The position numbers were made by a program, and so were the translations under genes. Under the pieces are notes generated by a model that saw nothing but the letters and a program-made list of their open reading frames with translations, did no database searches and was not told the DNA's origin. Shown here piece by piece: positions 18,426-26,981 of a DNA stretch of 35,920 bases (its first letter is position 1; the number at the start of each line of letters is the position of its first letter). This DNA comes from Proteus myxofaciens ATCC 19692 (GTDB lineage: Bacteria; Pseudomonadota; Gammaproteobacteria; Enterobacterales; Enterobacteriaceae): positions 1-35,920 of the forward strand of contig NZ_LXEN01000120.1 in the NCBI RefSeq assembly GCF_001654855.1. Reading direction: 5' to 3'.

Positions 18426-19295
18426 CTATTTTTTAAAGCTTTTCATTTTCTCTGGTGAATCAACCATAACAGCATCAGCACCTAGTTCTGCCGCTTTAAG
18501 ATAATCCTTTTCGCTATTTATACCGAAAAGAACGATATGCGCATTACCACCAGCACGGAAACAAGACATAGCATCTTTATCCCAACTAAGCACAGATGTT
18601 GAGCGAGCTTCTCCTAATGTATATTTCTCCACTACTTCGACTTTGCGATTCAGTTCAAGCCCATACCAACGCATAATATCTAGGTTTTCAGGTAATAGGC
18701 AGATATGGCTCATTGTGATATTTGCAAGAATATCGCGAGTGACGTCTCTGCTTTCAAAACGTTGAACATTATCGGGTAGTGCATCAAGAAATGCAGTATT
18801 TGTTGAATAAACGCGAGTTCTTTCAAGGGCATTAAGCTTGTCTAATACAGACGCTAAAGCTTTACCTTGTAAAGCAGGGTCTGCATCAGGAGATTTTAAA
18901 TCAAGATAAAATTGTGTGGTTGGAAATTGTGTTAAAACAGCTTCTAAGGTTGGAATAGTCACACCTTTATTACGATAAGGAAATTGTTGTTTTTCACCAT
19001 ATTTATAGCCAGCATCCCACTGTTTAAGTTGTTCTGCTGTAAAGCTAGATATAGCACCTTGCCCATTAGTTAGGCTTTTTAAATCACTAGGACGATAAAG
19101 AACAGGAACATTATCTTTTGATAATTGAATCGTTATCCAAATAGCATCTGATTGATTATTCAGTGCTTTTTTAATTGCAATAACAGTATTTTCAGGGGCA
19201 TCTGCAGTGCCACCTCGGTGAGCAATAATTTTAGGAGAAGCCATGATAAGTGCTGAGTAAAAAATGAAAGATAAGGTGATAAATAGTTTGACCAT
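18426..19295 (-). CDS. GDPD-fold protein, probably catalytically degenerate
   Basis: Related to periplasmic glycerophosphodiester phosphodiesterases. I placed the start at 19295, giving 289 residues with a signal peptide ending IMA-S and an AAGGAA ribosome site; the frame opens 17 codons earlier. The signature HRGGTADAPENT is kept (H26). However, the metal-binding E-x-D that normally follows reads W53-I-T55, the catalytic HDD segment reads R68-P-S, and the usual E-I-K strand reads LDLKSP. Loss of these residues argues against normal GDPD hydrolysis. It may be a pseudoenzyme or may bind another phosphodiester. It sits alone between the CsbD-like gene and dinB, with no Glp transporter nearby. 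Confidence 0.75.
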   Translation of the reverse strand: MVKLFITLSFIFYSALIMASPKIIAHRGGTADAPENTVIAIKKALNNQSDAIWITIQLSKDNVPVLYRPSDLKSLTNGQGAISSFTAEQLKQWDAGYKYGEKQQFPYRNKGVTIPTLEAVLTQFPTTQFYLDLKSPDADPALQGKALASVLDKLNALERTRVYSTNTAFLDALPDNVQRFESRDVTRDILANITMSHICLLPENLDIMRWYGLELNRKVEVVEKYTLGEARSTSVLSWDKDAMSCFRAGGNAHIVLFGINSEKDYLKAAELGADAVMVDSPEKMKSFKK

Positions 19296-19470
19296 GAAGT
19301 TATATTTCCTTGTTTTATAAATAGTTATTGATAATAACCAAAACAAATATAAAGCTATTTAAAACAAAAAATAATCTATCATTTCTTTATGACATTTCTA
19401 TAAATAAACAAACATATTTAGAAAATTATGTAAAAATTCCTCAATATAGTGAGATTCAATAACCTCGACA

Positions 19471-19508
19471 TTGAAATTAGAAATAATTAACTGTATATTT
19501 AAACAGTA
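19471..19508 (+). promoter_or_regulatory. dinB promoter with LexA box
   Basis: AACTGTATATTTAAACAGTA at 19489-19508 contains the exact LexA core CTGT-N8-ACAG. It overlaps the -10 TATATT (19494-19499), which is 17 bases from the -35 TTGAAA (19471-19476). LexA bound here would block RNA polymerase, making dinB SOS-inducible. Confidence 0.88.
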
Positions 19509-19527
19509 AATTAAATGGGGGAATTGT

Positions 19528-20583
19528 ATGCGTAAAATTATTCATATCGATATGGATTGTTTTTATGCTGCGATTGAAATGCGCGATAATCCAGCACTAA
19601 AAGATTTGCCAATTGCCGTTGGTGGAAAAGCCTCTAGTAGAGGCGTTATCTGTACTGCGAATTATCCTGCGCGTCGTTTTGGTGTGCGTAGTGCTATGTC
19701 TACAGCGACTGCATTAAAATTATGCCCTCATTTAAAAGTATTACCAGGTAGAATGGCATTATATAAAGAAACATCAGCTAAAATTCGCCAAATTTTTCTC
19801 GATTATACCTCACTTATTGAGCCTCTTTCTCTTGATGAAGCATATCTTGATGTTTCAGAAAGTCAGCATTGCTATGGTTCAGCCACACTGATAGCACAAG
19901 AAATTCGCCAACGTATTTTTGATGAGCTTAATCTCACCGCTTCTGCGGGTATTGCTCCGATTAAATTTTTAGCCAAAATTGCCTCTGATATGAATAAACC
20001 TAATGGGCAATATGTGATAACGCCAGAGAAAATGGATGATTTTATTATTACATTACCGCTAAAAAAAATTCCAGGAGTAGGCAAAGTGACATCTACACGA
20101 TTACAAGAAATGGGATTAGAAACCTGTGCAGATATTCGTCGTACTGATGTAATGACTTTAGTTAAAGCACTGGGAAAATTTGGTCAAAATTTATGGGAGC
20201 GCAGTCATGGTATTGATGAGCGAGAAATTAATCCTGATAGATTAAGAAAATCAGTAGGTGTAGAGAGAACACTCGCACAAGATATTCATTCGTGGGATGA
20301 ATGCCTTATGTTACTTGATGGATTATATGATGAATTGCAAAAGCGATTAATTAAAGTAAAACCCGATTTAAGGATCGCAAGACAAGGTATCAAACTTAAA
20401 TTTAATGATTTTCAATCCACAACACAAGAGCATACTCATCCTATTTTAGAAAAAAACGATCTACTGAATATCGCTTATCAAGCATGGCATGAACGCCGTA
20501 ATGGTCGTGGAGTAAGATTAGTAGGGTTTCATGTCACGTTACAAGATCCCCAAATTGAGCGCCAGCTTCTTCTCGCTTTTTAA
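19528..20583 (+). CDS. dinB: DNA polymerase IV
   Basis: Y-family, error-prone polymerase for translesion synthesis past N2-dG adducts and for stress mutagenesis. The 351 residues equal E. coli DinB. Catalytic residues D8 (HIDMDCFYA), D103 and E104 (SLDEAYLDV) are present; a helix-hairpin-helix KKIPGVGKVT lies near residue 178; the little-finger domain ends in a beta-clamp motif QLLLAF at the C-terminus. A GGGGGA ribosome site precedes the ATG. A LexA box overlaps the promoter. Confidence 0.97.
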   Translation: MRKIIHIDMDCFYAAIEMRDNPALKDLPIAVGGKASSRGVICTANYPARRFGVRSAMSTATALKLCPHLKVLPGRMALYKETSAKIRQIFLDYTSLIEPLSLDEAYLDVSESQHCYGSATLIAQEIRQRIFDELNLTASAGIAPIKFLAKIASDMNKPNGQYVITPEKMDDFIITLPLKKIPGVGKVTSTRLQEMGLETCADIRRTDVMTLVKALGKFGQNLWERSHGIDEREINPDRLRKSVGVERTLAQDIHSWDECLMLLDGLYDELQKRLIKVKPDLRIARQGIKLKFNDFQSTTQEHTHPILEKNDLLNIAYQAWHERRNGRGVRLVGFHVTLQDPQIERQLLLAF

Positions 20584-20601
20584 TGGTGTCATAATAATAA
20601 A

Positions 20602-20639
20602 AAAGCCATAGTAAAAGAGAAATAAATGACTATGGCTTT
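20602..20639. terminator. Terminator between dinB and the TonB-dependent receptor
   Basis: A perfect 11-bp inverted repeat, AAAGCCATAGT and ACTATGGCTTT, has a 16-nt loop. On the minus strand it runs into TTTTTTATTATTAT, a good T run for the receptor gene. On the plus strand the following T tract is shorter, so dinB termination is weaker. Confidence 0.8.
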
Positions 20640-20666
20640 ACTTTGATGTTTAATAAAAGATATTGA

Positions 20667-22829
20667 TTACCAACGATAATTGACAGTCGCAGTCATGGTT
20701 CTACCAATACCATAGAAGCAAGCAGAATCACCAGCACAAGACGCAACATAGTGCTTATTCGCGATATTATTCATATTAAGTTGAATCTCAGCACCTTTTA
20801 ACGATGGTGATAATTCACCTAATGAATAACCTAGCATTGCATCATAAAGAGTAACAGAAGGTACACTGAAGGTATTTGTAGTATCACCTTGAGAAACACC
20901 TATATATCTCACACCAAATCCAGCTTTTGCCCCATTAAATAATCCTGATGTTTCATCATATTGTCCCCAGAATGACGCCATATGTTTAGGAACTCGTGGC
21001 AACTCTTTGCCTTGTGTATCTTTTGCAATTGTTTTTCTTACTTCAGTATCTGTGTATGCATAGCTTGTAATAAATGAAATATTCTCAGTAAGTTGGCTAT
21101 TTACTTGTGCCTCAAAACCGCGGCTACGAACTTCACCAACAGGCTCAAAATAGCCTTTTTCTGCATTGTAGTTAGTAACATTACGTTGTTGTAATTGATA
21201 AACCGAAAGGGTAGCCAGAGTTTGTTTATTTGGTGTTAAGTATTTAACTCCCGTTTCTAATTGGCGACCTTCACTAGGATCAAATGGTGCTGTACCTGGG
21301 GCTCTACGTGTTTGTAAATTAGGCTCAAATGAAGTGCTGTAAGTAATATAAGGTGAAATACCATTATCGAAGGCATATAAAAGACCGGCACGACCTGTGA
21401 GTTTATTATCATCTTGCTGAACTCGGGTATTCGCTATGAAATCATGAGTGCGTACTTGAGTCCAATCTTGGCGTAATCCCGCAAGCAAGATCCAATTTTG
21501 CCATTGAAGTTGATCTTGTAGATAAACACCAATTTGATCGTATTTTTGTAATTGATCTGTTGCTGGTGTTTGTAAGCTCATATCTATGGGATAATGATAA
21601 TTAGGATTACGCCAATCTAAATCATATTGTGAACCCATATCTCGCCATAGGTTGTCTTGTTCTTTACTCCATTGATAATCAAGACCTGCTATCAACGTAT
21701 GGTCGATTTTTGCTGTTGCAAAATCAGCTTGTAAGCGAGTATCAATGCCTAATGTATCTGTTTCACGTCGCTCGCGTTGCGCTCTACGCTCTAAAATATA
21801 AGGGTTATCTTTTCTTAACGAGCCAAAAACAAGATATTTATATTTTTGTTTAATATGACTATAGCGTGCATTTTGTACGATTTTTAATGAGTCATTAAAC
21901 TCATGTTCGAATTCATACCCTATACCATATTGTTGACGCCATGACTGATGGTAATCAGGATTGCTGACATTAAAATCAAAAGGAATTGTGCCTTCTGGTG
22001 TTTTTTTTACTGTGCCGTAAGCAGGAAGAAAATTTCGATAACCGGCTTGTGGATCTTGTTGTATAAAACTTAATAATGTTAAGCGTGTTTGCTCATTAGG
22101 TAAAAAAGTAATGGAAGGGGCAAGTGCAAACCGTTCTTCTTTATAATCTTTTATCTGTGTATGTTGTGTTTTTGCTAAACCATTAAGGCGATAAAGAATA
22201 CGATTATCTTCAGAAAGAGGCCCACCAAAGTCAAAGACAGTTTCAGCTAATCTATCGTTTCCTGCGCGTACTTGAATATGATGAATAGGTGTTGATGTTG
22301 GTCTTTTACTCGTCATGGCAACTAAACCACCAGGATTAAGCTGACCATATAATACAGAGGCAGGACCTCTTATTAATTCAACGCGTTCTAATAACCAAGG
22401 ATCAAGCGCCCCTGTTGATGATGAAGCGCCCATGCCATAACTCAATCCATCAAGAAAACGAGGGGCATAACTGTAACCTCGAATAAACACTTCATCATTA
22501 CGATTTGAACTACCACGATATTCAGTAAAAACACCCGGTGTATAACGTAGAGCTTGTGATACTGAACTGACATCTTGGGCATCCATTTGATCACGCGTGA
22601 TCACACTAATAGATTGTGGTGTTTTATCAATATCAGCATCTGTTTTATTAGTAGAAAGTGTTCTTGTAGCAACAAAACCTGAAATTGGTGCTTGAGGATC
22701 TTGTGTTGGAGAAGCAGTAACGATGATTTTATCTGGGATATTTTGATTAATAGCTGCGTGTATTTGAGTAGAGAGCAAGCTTAATGGCAAAGCAAATAAA
22801 GCGTGAATAGCATAATTTTTGTTAGACAC
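20667..22829 (-). CDS. TonB-dependent siderophore receptor (FhuA/FoxA-type)
   Basis: A 720-residue outer-membrane active transporter, probably for a ferric siderophore. A signal peptide ends near IHA (about residue 25). A TonB-box-like segment DKIIVTA lies at about 33-39. The plug domain contains TPQSISVITRDQM, ALRYTPGV, VFIRGYSY and VELIRGPASVLYGQLNPGG; the barrel ends in the typical aromatic VNYRW. The sequence looks closest to hydroxamate (ferrichrome/ferrioxamine) receptors, but the ligand cannot be fixed from sequence. A Fur-box match 76 bases upstream supports iron repression. No siderophore synthesis or permease genes are nearby, so uptake relies on TonB and an ABC transporter elsewhere, which suggests xenosiderophore use. 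Confidence 0.9.
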   Translation of the reverse strand: MSNKNYAIHALFALPLSLLSTQIHAAINQNIPDKIIVTASPTQDPQAPISGFVATRTLSTNKTDADIDKTPQSISVITRDQMDAQDVSSVSQALRYTPGVFTEYRGSSNRNDEVFIRGYSYAPRFLDGLSYGMGASSSTGALDPWLLERVELIRGPASVLYGQLNPGGLVAMTSKRPTSTPIHHIQVRAGNDRLAETVFDFGGPLSEDNRILYRLNGLAKTQHTQIKDYKEERFALAPSITFLPNEQTRLTLLSFIQQDPQAGYRNFLPAYGTVKKTPEGTIPFDFNVSNPDYHQSWRQQYGIGYEFEHEFNDSLKIVQNARYSHIKQKYKYLVFGSLRKDNPYILERRAQRERRETDTLGIDTRLQADFATAKIDHTLIAGLDYQWSKEQDNLWRDMGSQYDLDWRNPNYHYPIDMSLQTPATDQLQKYDQIGVYLQDQLQWQNWILLAGLRQDWTQVRTHDFIANTRVQQDDNKLTGRAGLLYAFDNGISPYITYSTSFEPNLQTRRAPGTAPFDPSEGRQLETGVKYLTPNKQTLATLSVYQLQQRNVTNYNAEKGYFEPVGEVRSRGFEAQVNSQLTENISFITSYAYTDTEVRKTIAKDTQGKELPRVPKHMASFWGQYDETSGLFNGAKAGFGVRYIGVSQGDTTNTFSVPSVTLYDAMLGYSLGELSPSLKGAEIQLNMNNIANKHYVASCAGDSACFYGIGRTMTATVNYRW

Positions 22830-22904
22830 AATTCTTCCCTTTAATTCTTATATTTTTAACATTAAATGCGGTAGCGATGAAAATATCACTCAATATAAAT
22901 TAAT

Positions 22905-22923
22905 GCTAATGATAATTATTATT
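22905..22923. promoter_or_regulatory. Fur box upstream of the siderophore receptor
   Basis: GCTAATGATAATTATTATT matches the 19-bp Fur consensus GATAATGATAATCATTATC at 16 of 19 positions. It lies 76 bases upstream of the receptor ATG, a normal operator distance. Fur binding is inferred. Confidence 0.8.
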
Positions 22924-23072
22924 AATATAGAAATAATTCCTATTAGTGTTTATGTATTAATTCCAAAAAGGAATATAAGAAATAACAAATTGTTAAATAA
23001 GAGAATTAGCTAGTTAATTAATAGAGAAGAATGATAAAAAAGGCAGAAAGAAAGGGTTTTATTCTCATTAAA

Positions 23073-23101
23073 AAAGCTCGCAACATTATATTACGAGCTT
23101 T
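23073..23101 (-). terminator. pepD terminator
   Basis: AAAGCTCG and CGAGCTTT form an 8-bp stem with a 13-nt loop. On the minus strand it is followed by a T run (CGAGCTTTTTTAATG). It begins 22 bases after the pepD stop codon. Confidence 0.85.
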
Positions 23102-23122
23102 AAGTTTTGAGCTAATAGGTTA

Positions 23123-24580
23123 TTATTTTGCAGGGATTGCTTTTAAAATCGCTGTTAATAATTGCCAGTATTGACCGACACTTTTAATATGTACGCGTTC
23201 ATCTGGTGAGTGTGCACCACGAATAGTTGGCCCAATAGAAACCATATCCATTTCTGGGTAAGGTTTTTTGAATAAACCACACTCAAGACCTGCATGAATA
23301 ACCATAATATTAGGTACTTTATCAAATAGTTGTTGATAAGTATCACGGACAAGATGCATGACAGGTGAATCAGCATCCGGTTTCCAACCTGGGTAACCAC
23401 CTTTTGCTTCAAGTTCAGCATTGGCTAATTTTGCTAATGCACTTAGCATACTAACAACATAAGTTTTGCCACTGTCAATCAGTGAGCGAATTAAGCAAAG
23501 AATTTCAACTTTATCGTCAACAATGCTAACAACACCGACGTTTAGCGAAGTTTCAACAACACCTTCAACATCATCACTCATTCGAATAACGCCGTTTGGC
23601 ATGGCATTCATTAAATTGATAAAACGTTGTTGGCAATCAGCTGAGAATGCCTTTCTATCTGTTGTTGTATCAATTAATTCAATTTTTAGATTCTTTTCTG
23701 CTATTGCTAATTCTGTTTTTAACAGTGCTTCAAAATCATTTGTCAGCGTTGTTAGTTGCTGTGCCTTATCAGCGGGAATAGCGAAAATAATATGTGCTTC
23801 ACGTGGGATTGCGTTTCGCAGTGTACCACCGTGGAAGTCGATTAATTTCAGTGATAATTCATCAGCATGGCTTGCTAAAAATCGTGCTAGCAACTTATTT
23901 GCATTACCTAAGCCTAAATGGATATCACCACCTGAGTGACCGCCATTTAATCCTTTTAATACCAGTTGTTTAACAATATAGCCTGTAGGTATAGCATCAT
24001 AAGAAAGTGCAACCGTGGTTTTTACATCAACACCACCAGCACAACCCATGTAGATTTCGCCTTCTTCTTCTGAGTCTGTATTGATAAGAATATCAGCTTG
24101 TAACCAACCAGGTTGTAAACCGAAAGCACCATCCATACCCGTTTCTTCAGTCATGGTTAATAAGACTTCTAGTGGGCCATGTTTTACTGTGTCATCAGCA
24201 AGAACTGCTAAAGCAGAGGCCATACCAACACCATTATCAGCACCTAATGTTGTACCTTTGGCTTTGATCCAGTCGCCATCAACATAAGGTTGAATAGGAT
24301 CTTTGGTAAAGTCGTGAACAGTGTCATTGTTTTTTTGTGGCACCATATCTAAGTGTGCTTGTAAAACAACCGCTTTACGATCTTCCATGCCTTTTGTTGC
24401 TGGTTTACGAATTAAAATGTTACCAACAGCATCACGTTCAGCAAATAGACCTTTTTCATTAGCCCAAGAAAGAATATGAGAAGCTAGGGCTTCTTCATGA
24501 TACGACGGATGTGGAATAGAACAAATTTTTGCAAAAATATCCCACAGTGGTTGTGGGGATAGAGTAGATAGTTCAGACAC
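23123..24580 (-). CDS. pepD: Aminoacyl-histidine dipeptidase (peptidase D)
   Basis: M20-family cytoplasmic zinc dipeptidase that cleaves Xaa-His and related dipeptides such as carnosine. The 485 residues equal E. coli PepD and align from the first residue. The first metal motif is AHLDMVPQ (H76, D78), then ADNGVGMA (D115), TEETGMDGA (catalytic Glu), DSEEEGE, and a C-terminal GPTIRGAHSPDE metal His; the lid-domain segment GGHSGGDIHLGLGN is also intact. The start is GTG with a good AGGAG site eight bases upstream. It diverges from gpt, as in E. coli. Confidence 0.97.
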   Translation of the reverse strand: MSELSTLSPQPLWDIFAKICSIPHPSYHEEALASHILSWANEKGLFAERDAVGNILIRKPATKGMEDRKAVVLQAHLDMVPQKNNDTVHDFTKDPIQPYVDGDWIKAKGTTLGADNGVGMASALAVLADDTVKHGPLEVLLTMTEETGMDGAFGLQPGWLQADILINTDSEEEGEIYMGCAGGVDVKTTVALSYDAIPTGYIVKQLVLKGLNGGHSGGDIHLGLGNANKLLARFLASHADELSLKLIDFHGGTLRNAIPREAHIIFAIPADKAQQLTTLTNDFEALLKTELAIAEKNLKIELIDTTTDRKAFSADCQQRFINLMNAMPNGVIRMSDDVEGVVETSLNVGVVSIVDDKVEILCLIRSLIDSGKTYVVSMLSALAKLANAELEAKGGYPGWKPDADSPVMHLVRDTYQQLFDKVPNIMVIHAGLECGLFKKPYPEMDMVSIGPTIRGAHSPDERVHIKSVGQYWQLLTAILKAIPAK

Positions 24581-24932
24581 AACGGATCTCCTATAACAGC
24601 ATCTGTGTTATGAATAGCCTACCGCTTTCTTAAGGGCTAGCTTTATTATTCTGAGCGTTATACGCCAATATCATTGAGAATATCACTTTCTTTTGATGAA
24701 TGCGTCATTCTATTCACATCTCTATTTAATATATTATATTTTAATATTGTATCTATGGATTGTAATGTCTGTTTTTTAATCAAAAAGTGGAGTAAGAATA
24801 AAAAACAGGGATAATCTTGTTTGATTTATCGTTTTCTCTGGTCTTTAAGCGCTCAAATCACTATAATCTCGCGCAACCTTTTTTTCCGCAAAAAAGCTTC
24901 TCTCGAATTCAAGTAGCTAGGATCACAATATT
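24581..24932. other. Divergent intergenic region between pepD and gpt
   Basis: About 352 bases without a gene. It carries the pepD promoter on the minus strand and the gpt promoter on the plus strand. A TATAAT hexamer at 24862-24867 is the best gpt -10 candidate; its -35 is poor. A T7-CCGC-A6 stretch follows in the gpt leader (about 24880-24896). I saw no purine riboswitch core or PurR-like palindrome. Confidence 0.6.
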
Positions 24933-25394
24933 ATGAGCGAAAAATATGTTGTAACGTGGGATATGTTGCAAATACATGCCCGTCAATTGGCGCAACGTTT
25001 ATTACCAGTCGAACAATGGACAGGCATTATTGCTGTCAGTCGTGGGGGGCTTGTTCCCGCGGCATTACTTGCTCGTGAATTGGGTATTCGTCATGTGGAT
25101 ACCGTCTGTATTTCTAGTTATGACCATGATCATCAACGTGACCTCAAAATCTTAAAAAAAGCAGAAGGTGATGGTGAAGGCTTTATCGTCGTTGATGATT
25201 TAGTGGATACTGGTGGAACTGCTAAAGTTATTCGCGAAATGTATCCTAAAGCTCACTTTGTCACTATTTTCGCAAAACCAGAAGGGCGCCCTTTAGTTGA
25301 TGATTTTGTAGTTGATATCCCTCAAGATACATGGATTGAACAGCCTTGGGATATGGGTGTTGCCTTTGTTCCTCCTGTTTGTGATCAAAAATAA
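24933..25394 (+). CDS. gpt: Xanthine-guanine phosphoribosyltransferase
   Basis: Purine salvage enzyme: it joins guanine, xanthine or, less well, hypoxanthine to PRPP to give GMP, XMP or IMP. The 153 residues match E. coli Gpt (152). The PRPP-binding motif [14 protein letters not shown] lies near residues 84-97, the SRGG loop near 36-39 binds pyrophosphate, and WIEQPWDMG near the C-terminus forms the base pocket. It is transcribed alone, divergent from pepD, with two hairpins downstream. Confidence 0.96.
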   Translation: MSEKYVVTWDMLQIHARQLAQRLLPVEQWTGIIAVSRGGLVPAALLARELGIRHVDTVCISSYDHDHQRDLKILKKAEGDGEGFIVVDDLVDTGGTAKVIREMYPKAHFVTIFAKPEGRPLVDDFVVDIPQDTWIEQPWDMGVAFVPPVCDQK

Positions 25395-25396
25395 TA

Positions 25397-25425
25397 TTAT
25401 AATTAACGCGTTTCGTTAATTATAA
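25397..25425. repeat. Perfect AT-rich hairpin after gpt
   Basis: TTATAATTAACG, loop CGTTT, CGTTAATTATAA: a 12-bp perfect stem starting two bases past the gpt stop. It is followed by AAAAAGA, not a T run. It lies just ahead of the true terminator and may protect the mRNA 3' end. Confidence 0.6.
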
Positions 25426-25432
25426 AAAGACG

Positions 25433-25491
25433 AATCCCCGCAAAACACGTTGTTCTCATTTATTGAACAGTTTGTCATTGCGGGGATTTTT
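25433..25491 (+). terminator. gpt terminator
   Basis: AATCCCCGCAA at 25433-25443 pairs perfectly with TTGCGGGGATT at 25478-25488, followed by a T run (TTTTTATTTT). The 34-nt apical part contains its own small stem TGTTC/GAACA. Confidence 0.8.
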
Positions 25492-25660
25492 ATTTTGTGA
25501 GAATACACGCTGTTATCATCTTTTCGTTTTATCTCTTTTGTAATTCACACTGCTTGAAGTGATTCCATGCTATGATAAAAATAGAACTTTTAACCACCTT
25601 TTAGCTATTTTATGACTATTAGTGGTATTTACTAAGGTATTCACTAATTTGAAAAACGAT

Positions 25661-26911
25661 ATGGCAGATAATACAAATCTTTCTGAAACACTGTTTAAAC
25701 CTCGTGCAAAACACGCTGAAACATCAACGTTAATACAGTACACACACCCAAAATCAAATATAGCAACATACTCTGTATTAAACGGAACAAGCCAGCAAAG
25801 TTGGTATAGAACAATTCAGCGCTTGCAGTGGATTTGGCGAGGCCTTTCACCTATTGAGATTGAAGAAGTGCTCAGTCGCATCGCATTAAAGGATGCACCA
25901 CGTAGTGATGATAAATTTATTGATACGATTGTTGGTTATCGTAAAGGTAATTGGTCATTTGAATGGTCTCATCAAGCGATGACTTGGCAACAAAAAGCAT
26001 TACGTGAAGAATCTGGCGATAAAGCTGCGGATTGCTGGTTACGTGCTGCTAATCTTTATAGTATTGCTGCTTACCCTTTTATTAATGGGGATTTTTTAGC
26101 AGATCAAGCGGTCGTCTTAGCGATGAAAGCCTTTGAGAATGCCACTAAGTTTTCATCATATGTCGTTAAAAAATTAACATTTAAATTAGAAGAAAAAGGT
26201 ACAACAACGGGCTTTTTACATCTTCCTAAAGATAGCCGTGGTCCTTATCCAACCGTTATTTTTTGCGGTGGATTAGATAATCTTCAAAGCGATTATGTGA
26301 GCTTCTTTAGAAAATACCTTGCGCCTAAGGGCATAGCAATGCTAACACTTGATATGCCATCTATTGGTTATAGTGCAAAGTTAAAATTATCTGAAGACAC
26401 GTGTAAATTACAAGGTGAAGTGCTTACCCAACTTTCAGAAGTACCTTGGATAGACCATACACGTATCGGCGTTATGGGGTTTCGCTTCGGTGCTAATATC
26501 GCGGTGCGCTTAGCTTATATCTACCCTAAGTTAATCAAAGGTGTTGTCGCACTAGGGCCACTCATCCACGCTTTCTTTACTCAGCCACAGTTGCAGAAAA
26601 AAATTCCTATCATGTATCTTGATGTAATAGCTAGCCGTTTAGGGTTATTCAATATAGATGAAAATAATCTGAGATTATCGCTAAGCAGTTATTCGCTAAA
26701 AAACCAGGGATTGATTGGTCGACGTATGCCAGTCCCTATGATGAGTGTTTATTGGAAAGGTGATGACATCAGTCCAAAAGAAGATTCGCAATTAATTGCG
26801 CGTTCTTCTATGGATGGCGATATTTTAGCAATTAATGAAAAACCACTATATGAAGGATTAGAGTTAGCATTACAAAACAGTGCAGATTGGATTTATAAAA
26901 AATTAATATAA
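25661..26911 (+). CDS. frsA: FrsA, alpha/beta-hydrolase-fold protein
   Basis: Called the fermentation-respiration switch protein because E. coli FrsA binds unphosphorylated EIIA-Glc and affects mixed-acid fermentation. I start it at the ATG at 25661 because MADNTNLSETLFKPR aligns with the E. coli N-terminus; the frame extends upstream to a GTG without support. The 416 residues match the E. coli length of 414. The C-terminal half is an alpha/beta hydrolase, but the nucleophile elbow reads G-F-R275-F-G, with Arg where Ser normally sits; this is also the E. coli sequence. Ordinary esterase activity is therefore doubtful. No clear ribosome site is present. crl follows at 70 bases. Confidence 0.93.
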   Translation: MADNTNLSETLFKPRAKHAETSTLIQYTHPKSNIATYSVLNGTSQQSWYRTIQRLQWIWRGLSPIEIEEVLSRIALKDAPRSDDKFIDTIVGYRKGNWSFEWSHQAMTWQQKALREESGDKAADCWLRAANLYSIAAYPFINGDFLADQAVVLAMKAFENATKFSSYVVKKLTFKLEEKGTTTGFLHLPKDSRGPYPTVIFCGGLDNLQSDYVSFFRKYLAPKGIAMLTLDMPSIGYSAKLKLSEDTCKLQGEVLTQLSEVPWIDHTRIGVMGFRFGANIAVRLAYIYPKLIKGVVALGPLIHAFFTQPQLQKKIPIMYLDVIASRLGLFNIDENNLRLSLSSYSLKNQGLIGRRMPVPMMSVYWKGDDISPKEDSQLIARSSMDGDILAINEKPLYEGLELALQNSADWIYKKLI

Positions 26912-26981
26912 TAATTATTGAACTATAACTTGCCAATTATATTAGATTATATAACAGTAGGGAGGATAAGGAGACTGATTT

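Noticed and set aside
22819-23013. 64-residue plus-strand open frame overlapping the receptor start
   Set aside because: Its composition is almost all Ile, Asn and Lys, it covers the Fur box and promoter of the receptor, and it has no ribosome site. It looks like a chance frame in AT-rich DNA.
23466-23939. 157-residue frame opposite pepD
   Set aside because: It is fully inside pepD on the other strand, Ser- and Ile-rich, and explained by the codon pattern of the real gene.
24581-24932. Purine riboswitch before gpt
   Set aside because: I looked for the conserved three-way junction core and did not find it. Only a weak promoter and a T-run/A-run stretch are visible.
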